The position numbers and the translations under genes were made by a program. From Neocallimastix lanati (nom. inval.) (taxonomy: Eukaryota > Neocallimastigomycota > Neocallimastigomycetes > Neocallimastigales > Neocallimastigaceae): a stretch of DNA of 64,000 nt. How positions within the stretch are numbered: the stretch's first letter is position 1; each line of letters starts with the position of its first letter. The notes beneath the pieces were generated by a model. It was not told the DNA's origin, searched no databases, and saw nothing but the letters and a program-made list of their open reading frames with translations. Of the stretch, positions 1 through 14,983 are shown in pieces. The stretch spans positions 147,501-211,500 of the forward strand of contig JACVTC010000109.1 in the NCBI GenBank assembly GCA_016946835.1, in the 5' to 3' direction.

Positions 1-3190
<3,190 letters not shown>

Positions 3191-3333
3191 TTTTTAAAAT
3201 AAAAAAAATTCTTTTGTTTCCGAGTTTAATAAATTATAATTTTGACAATAAATAATTTTAATAATTTTAATAATAATAATAAATATATATACATAATACA
3301 ATATTGATTTATATATATATATATATATATATA

Positions 3334-3376
<43 letters not shown>

Positions 3377-3727
3377 GTAAAAATAAACGATAAAATTGTA
3401 TTTACATATAACTTAATTTTTTTTGAAATTTTGTTTCTTTTTCTATTTTTTATTTTTCTATTTTTCTATTTTTTAATTTTTTTTTATTCTTTTTTTTTAA
3501 AGCTTTAAATATTAATAAATAATTTTATAGTTTTTTTATTTGCAATATTATTTATATAAAATGCATTTTAATGTTATATTTTTTATTATAATTTTTTTTA
3601 TTGTTTTATTATTTTTTTTCCCTTTTCAATACAATAATTTATTAATATTTAATTTTTTAATTTTTATTTTTTCCAATAAGATAAAATAAAAAAAAAAAAG
3701 ATAATATTATGTTTTAATCAATTATTA

Positions 3728-3807
<80 letters not shown>

Positions 3808-4272
3808 ATTATTATTATTATTATTGTTTATTATTTATTAAAATAATCTTTAAATTGTATTTTAATACCATGAATTTTCTTTTCTTATCTATGGAGAACA
3901 ATTTAAAATTTCAAAATTATTATTAATTTTTATTATAATTAATTTTATATTATAAATATTATTTAATTTTTGTATTTTTTTATATTTTTTATTGCTATTG
4001 TTATTTTTATTATTTTTATTATTATATTTTTATTATAATATAATTTTAATATATTCCATATTTTTTTATTTTTATTTTTTTTTGTTTAAAAAAATTATTT
4101 AATAACTATTATTAATTCTAGATGTATTAAAAATAAAAAATAAAAAAAAAATATATATATATATTTTTTATTGATTTTCTATTGCTATTTAATTTAAAAA
4201 AAAATAACATAGTTTTTTAAAATTATGTTATTATTATAACTTATATTGTTTTATTTTATTTTATTCTTTTAC

Positions 4273-4310
<38 letters not shown>

Positions 4311-4344
4311 TTATTTTTTATTTTAATTTATTTTATTTATTTTA

Positions 4345-4375
<31 letters not shown>

Positions 4376-4452
4376 TTCATTTTTATTTTCAATTTATTTT
4401 TTATTTTATTTAAATATATTTTAATTTTTTTTATTGTTTATTTTTGAAAAAA
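3191..4452. other. Intergenic: CLC promoter side and COG2 3' flank
   Basis: No coding sequence seen. Contains the upstream region of the chloride channel gene and the 3' flank of COG2. It is almost pure A/T, with a poly-T run at 3339-3375, a (TAAA)n tract near 3727-3808 and short (ATT)n and (TTTTA)n runs. No recognisable regulatory motif beyond TATA-like sequence. Confidence 0.7.
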
Positions 4453-4575
4453 TTAATCTGAACTATTTTGTTCTTTAGTAGATTTTAATAATTCCTTATA
4501 TTCTTCATTGGTAGAAATATCGAATCCTAATTTCTTTAACTATATTTAAATTTAAAATAGAAAAAAAAAATAAAA

Positions 4576-4632
<57 letters not shown>

Positions 4633-6547
4633 ATATTCAAAATAAAAAAAATTTTTATATACATGAAAAAATAAAATTACAAAATATAAAATATAAAATA
4701 TAAATAAAAAAGATTTAAAATATTTTTTATATTAATATAATTAAATTAATTAATAATTTTTATATATATATTCACCTCTTCACCATATTGCTTTATATCT
4801 AATTCCATTTGTAAACGAATCTTATCTTCATCACTCATGGTTTCTTTACCACCAAATAAACTCGATGAACTATTTGAAATACCAAATCCTCCTTTTTTAA
4901 CTTTCTTTAAACGTTTTAAACTTCCTTCAAGTTCTCTAACAGCCTTTAATGTATCATTAACACTAGCGGTATAACTGTTACATAAATAATATAATATAAT
5001 ATTTAAAAATTTAATTTTATAATTTATAAATATTATTAAATAAAATATATATGAATATATATATATGATAAATATCAAAAAAATTACCAAAGAGTAACAT
5101 CAGTTACAACTTTTTTAATCCATTCTTTTTTGATAGATTCATCCATAGATTTATATTGTTCTAAAAAGGTATTTAAGGATTGGAAAATAGTCTGAACCCA
5201 AATAGATGGTTTTGTTGGTGGCTAATATATTATTATTATTAATATTATTATTATGTAATGATTTAGAATTTTTTATTTTATATTAATTATTTTTTATTAT
5301 TTTATTTTATTTTATTATTTAATTTTTATTTATTGATTAATTTGTTTATTTATTTAAAAATTAAAAACTATACATAAATTTAAATATATACAAAAATTTA
5401 AATATATATATTAAACAGATATGATACCTCTTTATTAGTTCTTCTATACATTGTTGGAATACCTTTAATCATATTTATAATAATATCAGAACAATTTTTT
5501 ATTAATACTGAACATATTTTCTCCTGAATTATTGGTAAAAAGCTAGTTAATGTTTCTAATGTTGATTTTACATTATCTTTTTTTTTTTTTTTTTTTTTGA
5601 TAATAAAATTTATTATTTAATTAGCAGATATTAATAGATAAAATAAAATAAAATATAAAGAGTATATTTACATTAATAATTTATATAATTTTTTTTTATT
5701 TACCATTTAAAACATTTCTCATATTATCTAAATTTGATATCTTTGATTTAACAATATCTTGTGTTGTTGTAATAATCTGTATATTAAATAAATAAATAAA
5801 TAAAAATAAATAATATATTAAATAAGTAAATAATTAAAATAAAATAAAATAAAATAAATTATATAATAATATAATATATTATATTATAAAGTAAAAACTA
5901 ACTTCATTATATATATTAATAATATTGAAATAAAGAACAACATGAGCTTTAGGATACATGGAATCATTATCACTAGATGAATTCATTGCACTTATACTTG
6001 TATTAGATTGTGATAATTTAATTGCATTTGGACTAGTAAGAACTGATATATTCTTTAATGGTGAAGGTGACGACTCTATCGATTTTAACTATTTATTATT
6101 TATTAAATAAAAATGTAAATAAATATTATACATTTAAATCAATCAATAAAAATATTAAAATTAACAATAATGAAAAATTGTATATATATTAATAATTAAA
6201 AATATATTTTATAACAGGGCATACTTTATACTCAGATATAATAACATTTTGAATATAATCTTTGATCCAAAGTATGTATCTAGTTATTAACTTTAAATTT
6301 AATTTCATTTTGTTAATAAACTAATATTTTTATTTATATGAAAAAATTTAAATATAATTTTGTATTGATTCTATTAATACCTGCATAGTTAATTTCCAGA
6401 ATTTATGAGTTAATAAATATAAATATACTTGATCTGACCAACAAAATTTAATAGATTCTATTAGCTTCTTATTAGCTACTGTATTAATTTCATCTACAGT
6501 TTTAAAATAAATATTTATTAAAACAAAAAATGAAAAAAATTAAATAA

Positions 6548-6606
<59 letters not shown>

Positions 6607-6897
6607 AATTATTAATTTGTTATTTAAAAAATATAGTTATAAATTATTTACCTAATTTATTAATTTCGTAAGATGATAATTCCTCTATTAATTTTGAATT
6701 CGGTACAAGATAATCTTCAAATGTTGTTATAATGTTTTTATATCTTAAATAAAAAATAATACATCAATAATTTTATTTATAAATAAAAAAGAAGAATAAA
6801 GTAAAATATATATAAATATAAATATATCAATATCAATATCATTATTATTATTATCACTACTACTACAGTTATTATTATTATTATTTTCATTATTGTC

Positions 6898-6928
<31 letters not shown>

Positions 6929-7534
6929 AAATATATACCTAATTTGGAAATATATCGGTAATTGCCAGTGTTTCATAAAGTCGATATAATATTGACTGTT
7001 TCTAAATTTTTCAACATTCTTTTGACATGAAAATAACATTTCAAATTCAGAAACAAAATCCATTGTACAGTTATAATTCTATAAGAAATACATATTATTA
7101 ATTAATATATAGATATAAATATAAATTAATAAAATAAAACATTATTATTGTATCTGTGATTAATATTAATAATAATATTATTAAAAAATACATATTTATA
7201 TATATAAAGTAAAAAATAAAAAAACACCTTATGAAAAACTTCTGGAATACCAGGAGCAAAAATCATAGGTATATCATTAATAATTTTTGTTGATATTTCA
7301 GCCCAAAATGAATTGGTAAATATATCAAAACGAGTATCGCTTAATACTTTTACAGAAATTTTAATTATAGTCCAACAATTAACTCTTATAAATTCAATGA
7401 TTCTATTGTACATTTCAGTTAACGGATTTGCTTCCTTGGAATTCTTTGGGAAAGTTGAAAATGCTAAAGGATCAAATTCTAGAGATTGTTTTGTAATTTT
7501 CTATAATGAATAAAATAATATTACAATAAATTAT

Positions 7535-7573
<39 letters not shown>

Positions 7574-9391
7574 TAATAATAATAATAATAATTATAAATG
7601 TTAATTTAATATATATATATAAAATATTATTTATTATATTATTTATATTTTGATTTTTTTTTTTTTTAAAAAAAAGTACTATACCTTTGCTATAAATGGT
7701 TTAACAAGAACTTTTCTAATGATTTCTTCAACTTCTTCAATTTTATCTATAAGTTCATAAGTTCTTAAACATTGAACTAATAATTGCTCTAACTCTTCAT
7801 CTTCTTTATCTTTTTTATCTTTCAATCCTTCCAAAGATCTTGTTAACATATCTTCCAAGCTTGATAAAATATTATCTTTTATCTTTGCTATTTTCTATAA
7901 ATAAATAAAATAGAATAATATAAATATAAAAATTATATAATTATTTAATTATATATATATATATACCCAATCAATATTAGTAATAAATTTTAATCCTTTT
8001 CCCTTTTCTACGAAATAATGAAGTTGATTATATTCAATTGCAATTCTTTCAATTTTTTTACAATCTATTAACATCATTTGATTACTCATTCTATATATAA
8101 TATTGCACATATATTTATATATATATATTTTTAATTACATATAAATATTTATTAATAAAAAACAAAGAATATCTTGAATTAATAATATATATATTAATTC
8201 AAGATATACTTTGTTTTTTATCTGTATTTATTTTTTAAATATATAATTAAAATATTTACGATGCTTTTTCATTTTCAATATCTGTAACTGTTTTTAATAG
8301 TTCTTCAATCTTTTTAATTGAATTATTAATATTTATGTATAATTGAAGACAAGCCTAAAATAAAATATAAATAAATAAATAAATATTAATATTCAATAAA
8401 TATTCCATTCCTTTATTTATACAATACCCACTTTTTTCTCTCTTAATTCAGAACGTTTATTTAATTTTGTTTCTAAATCTTTAATTACTTCAAGATAAAT
8501 ATTTCTCACATCCTTGTATAAAAATAATAATAACAATAATATTTAAAATATAATAAAAAATTTATAATATTATAATTATAATAAAAAATAAATTATAAAT
8601 AATAAAATTTAAAAATTATTATATAGCAAATTTCAAATTAATTATATAAATTACAAAATAATATTATTGAGTATTTGAAATTGAAATGATACAAATTTAT
8701 ATATATTTTTAACATATTAATAATTACTTCGACATCTCTTCTCATATTAATAAGGGGATATTTTAAATTGTTTATTAATTTGTCAGTTCCTACTAATATG
8801 GTAGATAAATCAATGAAATCAGTGTAATTATGATTAATTAATTCCACTAATTCAACCTTTCAGAAAATTCGTTATTGTTTATTAATATTATTTATTTGAA
8901 ATTAAAATTTTGTTTATATATATATATAAAAATATATATATATATATATAATTTTATAATTTTTTTTTTTTTTATTTTAAAAAATAAATCATAATATATA
9001 ATTTTAAAAATTTTAAAATTCATTTTAAAATCGTTTGCATATAAATTTCAAATGAAATTTATGAAAATATATATTTACTGTCAATAATTATTTCGCATTT
9101 AATAATTTTTATATTTAGTAATTTTTCAATATTACATACTTTTAATTCCTTTAAATGTTCATGCAAATCTTTTTTAATTTTATTTAATTCAATATGACGT
9201 CTATCCATTAAAAAAGTTTCTGGTGAAAATCCTGGATTCATAAATGCTGAACGTTCAAATGACACAATTAACTTATCAATTTCATTAATATTGATATTAT
9301 CCATATTTATTTTCGACATATCAACACTAGTGTTTGACATATTATTTTCAGGATGTGCCATTACTTTTGAGTCTTGTTGTTGTTTTTCCAT
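4453..9391 (-). CDS. COG2: Conserved oligomeric Golgi complex subunit 2
   Basis: Subunit of the COG tether, which captures retrograde intra-Golgi vesicles at the cytosolic face of the Golgi. Seventeen exons: 9140-9391, 8728-8856, 8432-8512, 8260-8354, 7967-8090, 7685-7894, 7228-7500, 6939-7078, 6652-6743, 6381-6493, 6225-6290, 5903-6088, 5704-5776, 5428-5576, 5088-5221, 4776-4974, 4453-4539. They sum to 2403 nt, 800 residues plus stop, near the usual COG2 length. Family landmarks: FMNPGFSPETFLMDRR then ELINHNYTDFIDLSTILVG (conserved N-terminal COG2 block); a coiled-coil region; LRTYELIDKIEEVEEIIRK and VLVKPFIAK; MIFAPGIPEVFHK; WQLPIYFQIR; WSDQVYLYLLTHKFWKLT; PTMYRRTNKE; PTKPSIWV. The start is the first ATG of the open frame. 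A near-perfect hairpin sits in intron 4. Several exons are under 100 nt. The acceptor of exon 14 follows a poly(A) run. Confidence 0.95.
8157..8219. repeat. 27-bp inverted repeat (hairpin) in COG2 intron 4
   Basis: Arms 8157-8183 and 8193-8219 are complementary over 27 nt with one mismatch, separated by a 9-nt AT loop. The arms contain mixed sequence (CAAAG, TCTTGAA), so this is not just AT chance pairing. It could be a palindromic insertion or a small foldback element remnant. Confidence 0.85.
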
Positions 9392-9541
9392 TTTGGTATA
9401 AACATATATATATTTAAATGATTATTTGAAATTTTAACAACTATTAAAATAAACAAATAATAATAAGTAAAAATTAATAAATGAATATGCTGATATATAA
9501 ATTTTTATAATATTCAAAAATTATTAATAAAATGTAAATTC

Positions 9542-9589
<48 letters not shown>

Positions 9590-10380
9590 CCTTTATTTAT
9601 TATTTAAAAAATTCAAAAATTATTAATAAAATATTGTTTCATTTATAACATTACCTAGAAAAAAATATATATAAATAAAATTGATTTTTTTTTTTTTTCT
9701 ATATATTTTTCATTTTTTTAAAACAATGAAAAAAAAAAAATAAAAATATAAATTAATTTTGAAAAATATATATTTCTTAGTGTTAATAACTCTGGAGATA
9801 TAAAAATAATAATTTGTCAAATTAATTGATAATTCCTAATTAATTAATCCATTAATTATTGATTTTCTGTTTATATATTTATATATTTATTTATATATTT
9901 ATTTATATATTTATATATTTATTTATTTATTTATTTATTTAATTTAGTATGAAAGTTAATAAAACTAGTAAAGGAAAATTTATAAAATTCAATTGATAAT
10001 TAATGTATGTAGTTATAAAGATTAGATTACTACTTCTAATATTTAATATTTTTTCTATTTACAATATAATATTATATTAGAAATATAATTTTTATATTTA
10101 TTTAGTATAATATGTATATATCAATTTTGTAGAAAATTCGTACATAAAATAAAAGAAACTCTTTTAATGTAATTTAAAAAAAAATTGAATATTTGTTTAA
10201 ATAGTTTTTATTGAATGTGGTTCAATTTTTAAAATACAAATTTTCAATACGCCATTTATTTTTAATGACTTGTAAATTTTTTTTAACGCCATAAAAAATT
10301 ATAATACAATTAATTTTAAAATAAATAAATGTATAAATTAATAAATAAATAGATAAATAAATAAAGAATATAATAATAAA
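9392..10380. other. Intergenic upstream of COG2
   Basis: Non-coding AT sequence: a poly-A/(TA)n block at 9541-9586, (TTTA)n near 9870-9940, and GTGG/CGCCA words near 10217-10290 that recall the TIR-element family found further right. No ORF with recognisable content. Confidence 0.6.
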
Positions 10381-10385
10381 AATAT

Positions 10386-11315
10386 ATAAAATAAAATAAA
10401 ATAAAATAAAATAAAATAAATAGTAGAATATGAATATAAAGTAGAGATTGAATAAAATAAAATAATATAAAATAAAATAAAATAAAATAAAATAAAATAA
10501 AATAAAATAAAATAAAATAAAATAAAATAAAATAAAATAAAATAAAATAAAATAAAATAAAATAAAATAAAATAAAATAAATAGTAGAATGTGAATATAA
10601 ATTACAGATTGAATAAAATAAAATAAAATAAAATAAAATAAAATAAAATAAAATAAAATAAAATAAAATAAAATAAAATAAAATAAAATAAAATAAAATA
10701 AAATAAAATAAAATAAAATAAAATAAATAGTAGAATGTGAATATAAATTACAGATTGAATAAAATAAAATAAAATAAAATAAAATAAAATAAAATAAAAT
10801 AAAATAAAATAAAATAAAATAAAATAAAATAAAATAAAATAAAATAAAATAAAATAAAATAAAATAAAATAAAATAAAATAAAATAAAATAAAATAAAAT
10901 AAAATAAAATAAAATAAAATAAAATAAAATAAAATAAAATAAAATAAAATAAAATAAAATAAAATAAAATAAAATAAAATAAAATAAAATAAAATAAAAT
11001 AAAATAAAATAAAATAAAATAAAATAAAATAAAATAAAATAAAATAAAATAAAATAAAATAAAATAAAAATAAAATAAAATAAAATAAATAGTAGAATAT
11101 AAGTATAAAGTACAGATTGAATAAAATAAAATAAAATAAAATAAAATAAAATAAATAGTAGAATATAAGTATAAAGTACAGATTGAATAAAATAAAATAA
11201 AATAAAATAAAATAAAATAAAATAAAATAAAATAAATAGTAGAATATAAGTATAAAGTACAGATTGAATAAAATAAAATAAAATAAAATAAAATAAAATA
11301 AAATATAATAAAATA
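10386..11315. repeat. Compound (TAAAA)n satellite with six dispersed 30-35 bp marker units
   Basis: About 0.9 kb of AAAAT pentanucleotide repeats punctuated by a conserved unit beginning TAGTAGAATRTGAATATAAA and ending with a GATTGAA word. The units start at 10421, 10582, 10728, 11090, 11156 and 11237. Units 2-3 share one variant (AATGTGAATATAAATTACAG) and units 4-6 another (AATATAAGTATAAAGTACAG), so the array grew by segmental duplication of unit plus pentamers. Confidence 0.95.
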
Positions 11316-12060
11316 TAATATAATAATTATTTTATATATATAGGAATCTTATATATTTTAATTTTTTTTCATTTATTTTTCTAAAAAAAAAAATTTAGTT
11401 ATAATAACGTTTGTCTTTTAATTATTATATTTTATTATAGTAAATAAAAAAATTTAAATGAAAAGTAAATAATTTTAATTATTTATAATTCATATTTTCA
11501 TAAACGATATATATATATATTAATTTAAATTATATAAGAATTAAAAATTAAAACAATAAGAGTTGAATAATTGATCCTATTAAAATAATTAATTATTTGC
11601 ATAGTAATATTTATAATGTTTGATCAGTATGAATCAATTATTATTAAAATATAATAATAACAATTATAATTTTAATAAAATAATAAAAATCTTTTATTGA
11701 ATTTAATATTTTTAATAACATAATTAATTTTGAAAAGTATATTGACATTAATAAAATTTATAATAATATAATATTGATATTGATATTAATAAAATTTATA
11801 ATTATATAATATTGATATTGATATTAATAAAATTTTAACTAGTATCAAATAAATCGGTTTTAGTTATAAATTACTTAATAAAAATAACTAAAAGATAATT
11901 TCTATTAAGATTATTAAATAAACACAATAGGTAAATAAATTTGTATTTTTCTAGCATTTTTTTAAATTAAGATTATTTAATTATTATTTAAACGATTATA
12001 AATATAAATTTAAAATAAATAAATTTTTATTTTTCTAGCATTTTTTTAAATTAAGATTAT
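11316..12060. other. Non-coding 3' flank of the MULE transposase, with short direct repeats
   Basis: AT-rich, no gene seen. A 35-bp direct repeat with core TTTTCTAGCATTTTTTTAAA at 11945-11979 and 12029-12063 (period 84) reaches into the transposase stop codon. Near 11750-11835 a unit reading TTGATATTAATAAAATTTAT repeats two to three times. Confidence 0.7.
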
Positions 12061-13497
12061 TTATTTTAAATTAATATTTATATCGTTTAAATCAATTAAA
12101 CATTCTTTCCATAACTTAATTAATTCATTTCTGTTGCATCCATTATAAAATAAATTTATTTCCTTACTTTTGTAATTTTCAATTAAAATTTTAATTTCAT
12201 CAGTTACACTAAATATTTTTTGCTTTTTTTTCCAATTTCCTTTAGTTCTCCTTTGATAATCATTATAAGATAAGTTTTCTTCTTCTTTTAATATATATAT
12301 TAATTTATAAAATAAAGGTTTATTTGGAAATATATTATTTAAGTAGCTATTATAAGATTTTGATGCATTGTTTGTGAAATGCTCTATATTTTCATAATAA
12401 TTCCAATTATTAACATTATACTTAAGTAAATAATTTTTATTAAAATATTCTAAAAATTGCAGAAAATTATTATACTTTTTTTTTTGACAAATTCTTTTTA
12501 TTATAATATAAATGTCAAATATATAGTTAGGGTTTATAAACGGTAAGTTCGAAATAGCTTTATAATAAATATATACATCATTATTATTCTTCACTTCATG
12601 ATAACATAATATATTTTTTTGTTTTTCTAATGATCTTTTGTAATGCCAAATACAATATTTAATATTTATATTGGGAAAAACTTTTTTTGCGGCATTAGAT
12701 ATACCTTGTTCAAAATCACAATGAAAATTAATTGTAGTAATTAATGTATTACTCCTAAATTTATTTGCATTTTTTTTTATTTCTTTAAATAATGTTTCAT
12801 ATGTAGATTGTTTTTTATTTTTTAATATAGAAATGGAAGTAGTGTAAAACATATTAAATTCCCCAACATAAGTTTTTGTTATAAATAACTGATAACTAAA
12901 TTTCGGTGCTGCATAAAATGTACCGTCCGCAAATATATTTTTATGATAATTCGAAAATAAATATGCTTGGAATGGTGATTGAAAGATTATTAGATCTGTA
13001 TTTTTAAATATCATAAAATTTTCATTTCTTTTCGTTTTATAATATTCTGATTCAATGGGAATATCATCAAAACTTTTTATGTTTAGAGGAAATTGTTTAT
13101 TTATATTTCTTATTATTTGGGATATAATTGTACTATATTCGGGACATATAAGTCCCATTTCTTGAGAAACGGCATTAAATATATGTTTAGGTTTTATATC
13201 CATAGGAATTGAATTTTTCTTAATTTCTTCCTTAATTTTATGCTTTGCTACTGATATAGACACATCAATTTCTTTTTCGAGATGGTTATGTAAACTTTCA
13301 TATTTTAAAACCTCCTTTTTATCATTTAAAATAATTAAAGATTTACATTTATTTAAAGTCTTATATTCAGTGCATCTGAAAATTTTTGATTTATCTTTCC
13401 TTTGAAATGAAAAATTAAATTTGTGTTTTTTATTAATAATAATTTGTTCATTTCCTCGATTTGTTTCACTTATTTCAATTTCTATATTGTCTTCCAT
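12061..13497 (-). CDS. Mutator-like (MULE) transposase with FLYWCH-type zinc finger, open reading frame intact
   Basis: A single uninterrupted 478-residue ORF without introns. The N terminus (about residues 28-72) has the FLYWCH-type layout F..F-RC-x8-C-x18-HNH. The MULE DDE domain follows: first Asp in FADGTFYAAP (D191), second Asp in HCDFEQG (D261), then the conserved CIWHYKRSL block (282-290). The third acidic position, normally Glu in the NNxxE(S/G)xN motif, reads NNASKSYN (Lys380, codon AAA). The decayed sister copy at 14984-16398 keeps Glu there. So the frame is intact but the catalytic triad appears incomplete, suggesting a dead or domesticated protein; that is inference. The sister copy lies head-to-head with it about 1.5 kb away. 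The start is the first ATG, preceded by a short AT-rich leader. Confidence 0.85.
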   Translation of the reverse strand: MEDNIEIEISETNRGNEQIIINKKHKFNFSFQRKDKSKIFRCTEYKTLNKCKSLIILNDKKEVLKYESLHNHLEKEIDVSISVAKHKIKEEIKKNSIPMDIKPKHIFNAVSQEMGLICPEYSTIISQIIRNINKQFPLNIKSFDDIPIESEYYKTKRNENFMIFKNTDLIIFQSPFQAYLFSNYHKNIFADGTFYAAPKFSYQLFITKTYVGEFNMFYTTSISILKNKKQSTYETLFKEIKKNANKFRSNTLITTINFHCDFEQGISNAAKKVFPNINIKYCIWHYKRSLEKQKNILCYHEVKNNNDVYIYYKAISNLPFINPNYIFDIYIIIKRICQKKKYNNFLQFLEYFNKNYLLKYNVNNWNYYENIEHFTNNASKSYNSYLNNIFPNKPLFYKLIYILKEEENLSYNDYQRRTKGNWKKKQKIFSVTDEIKILIENYKSKEINLFYNGCNRNELIKLWKECLIDLNDININLK

Positions 13498-13917
13498 TAA
13501 TAATTAAAATTTTTCAATAAAATATTTTAATAAATATACTTTTAAATGCTTTGAAACTTTTTTTTTTTTAATATTTAAAATAATAAACCTTTTTTTAATT
13601 AATTATATAATTATTTAAATAATTATTTAATTATTAATTATTTATTATTTCTTTATTTACTATTTTATTTATTTATTTTTATTTTTTATTTTTATTTTTA
13701 TTTTTTATTTTTTATTTTATTTTATTTTTTTTTATTTTTTAATGCTTAAAAATAAAATGTTTATTTATTTTTATTTTATTTTTCAATGTTTAAAAAAAAA
13801 GTTTTCTTATTTCTTATTTTTATTTTATTTTTTAAGTATTAAAAAATAAAATGTTTATTTATTTTTTATTTTATTTTTCAATGTTAAATAGAAATACCTA
13901 ACCTAATTATTATTTAT
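13498..13917. other. Low-complexity (TTTTA)n region between the MULE copies
   Basis: T-rich tract with two to three diverged copies of a roughly 80-bp unit containing AAAAATAAAATGTTTATTTA followed by TTTTCAATGTT (near 13750, 13845). No coding content. Confidence 0.65.
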
Positions 13918-14323
13918 TGAAGTGTTGTATTTCGCTAAAAGTTAAATTTCGTCCAGTTGAATTTCGCCAAATTCTAGGTGGCTTATAAATTTTCGTCATA
14001 AAATATCACCACATTTATTATTCACGCCATATTGTAAATATATGGCTTTTTAAAAATGTATAAAAAGCCACAAAATTATGTTACAATTAGATCTACGCCC
14101 CACGTAAGATTACGTGTTTGAAAATTTTTGAGAATTGTAATTTTATTTATTTATTTAATTAATTATTATTCATTAAATTTTTAATAAAATTAAGTGGCTT
14201 AAAATTAAAAATATTTAAGCCATACAACAAAATAAAAATTTATGTAATAAAAATTTTCGAAATGCACACTCCCCAACAAAATAAAAATTTATGTAATAAA
14301 AATTTTCGAAATGCACACTCCCC
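13918..14323. mobile_element. MITE-like non-autonomous TIR element between the MULE copies
   Basis: The left end reads GAAGTGTTGTATTTCGC and continues to GTGGCTTATAAATT near 13980. The right end, read inward on the minus strand, starts GGGGAGTGTGCATTTCGAAA. The same end words (a GC-richer start, CATTTCG, then GTGGCTTATAAAT) bound elements at 28247, 32177 and 32760. Length is about 0.4 kb with no ORF. An internal palindrome (TGGCTTTTTA...TAAAAAGCCA) lies near 14042-14073. Boundaries are approximate. Confidence 0.45.
14226..14323. repeat. Two tandem 49-bp copies of a TIR-like terminus
   Basis: 14226-14274 and 14275-14323 are essentially identical 49-bp units ending in AAATGCACACTCCCC. The third copy breaks off after AACAAAATT. 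The unit is the terminal motif of the TIR element, so the terminus itself was duplicated. Confidence 0.93.
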
Positions 14324-14983
14324 AACAAAATTAATTTTTTGAAACATGTGGCGTATTAAAAAGTTCCATTTCGCCAAATTGTATTTAGTCAATTGAAAAT
14401 TATTAAATAAATAAAAAATAAATAAATAAAATTAATTGATAAATAAAAAAATAAATAATATGAATGTTATTAATGATAATAATAATAACAATTAAAATTA
14501 TAAATAATAATTATAATTATTTACAAATATATATTTAAATGAATTAGTAAAAATAATATTTAAGTACTTTAGAATAATATAAAAAAGTTTTTCTTACAGC
14601 ATTTTATGTTATAAATTAATAATAAATAATATATGATAAATAATAAATAAATAATATAAACTATAGAAATAATTATAGAAACATCAATAATATTTTTATA
14701 ATAATGATGAAAATAATAATAAAGTTATTAAATGTAAAAATAAATATAAATAAATAATATTTATGATATAAAAATTTTTATACTTAAAAACATATTAACA
14801 AATAAAATAATTTCATAAATACTTAATATTTATCATTTACGTTAAAAAATAGGAATAATTTAAAATATAAAAGAATTAAAAAAAGGTTTGGATAATTAAT
14901 CTTCATTTAAAATATATATAATTAAAAATATATATTATTAATATTAAACATTATAATATTAATTAGAAACTTTTATTAAACAA

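Noticed and set aside
10386-11315. CRISPR-like alternation of units and spacers
   Set aside because: The spacers are a simple pentamer of variable length and the genome is eukaryotic; this is a compound satellite.
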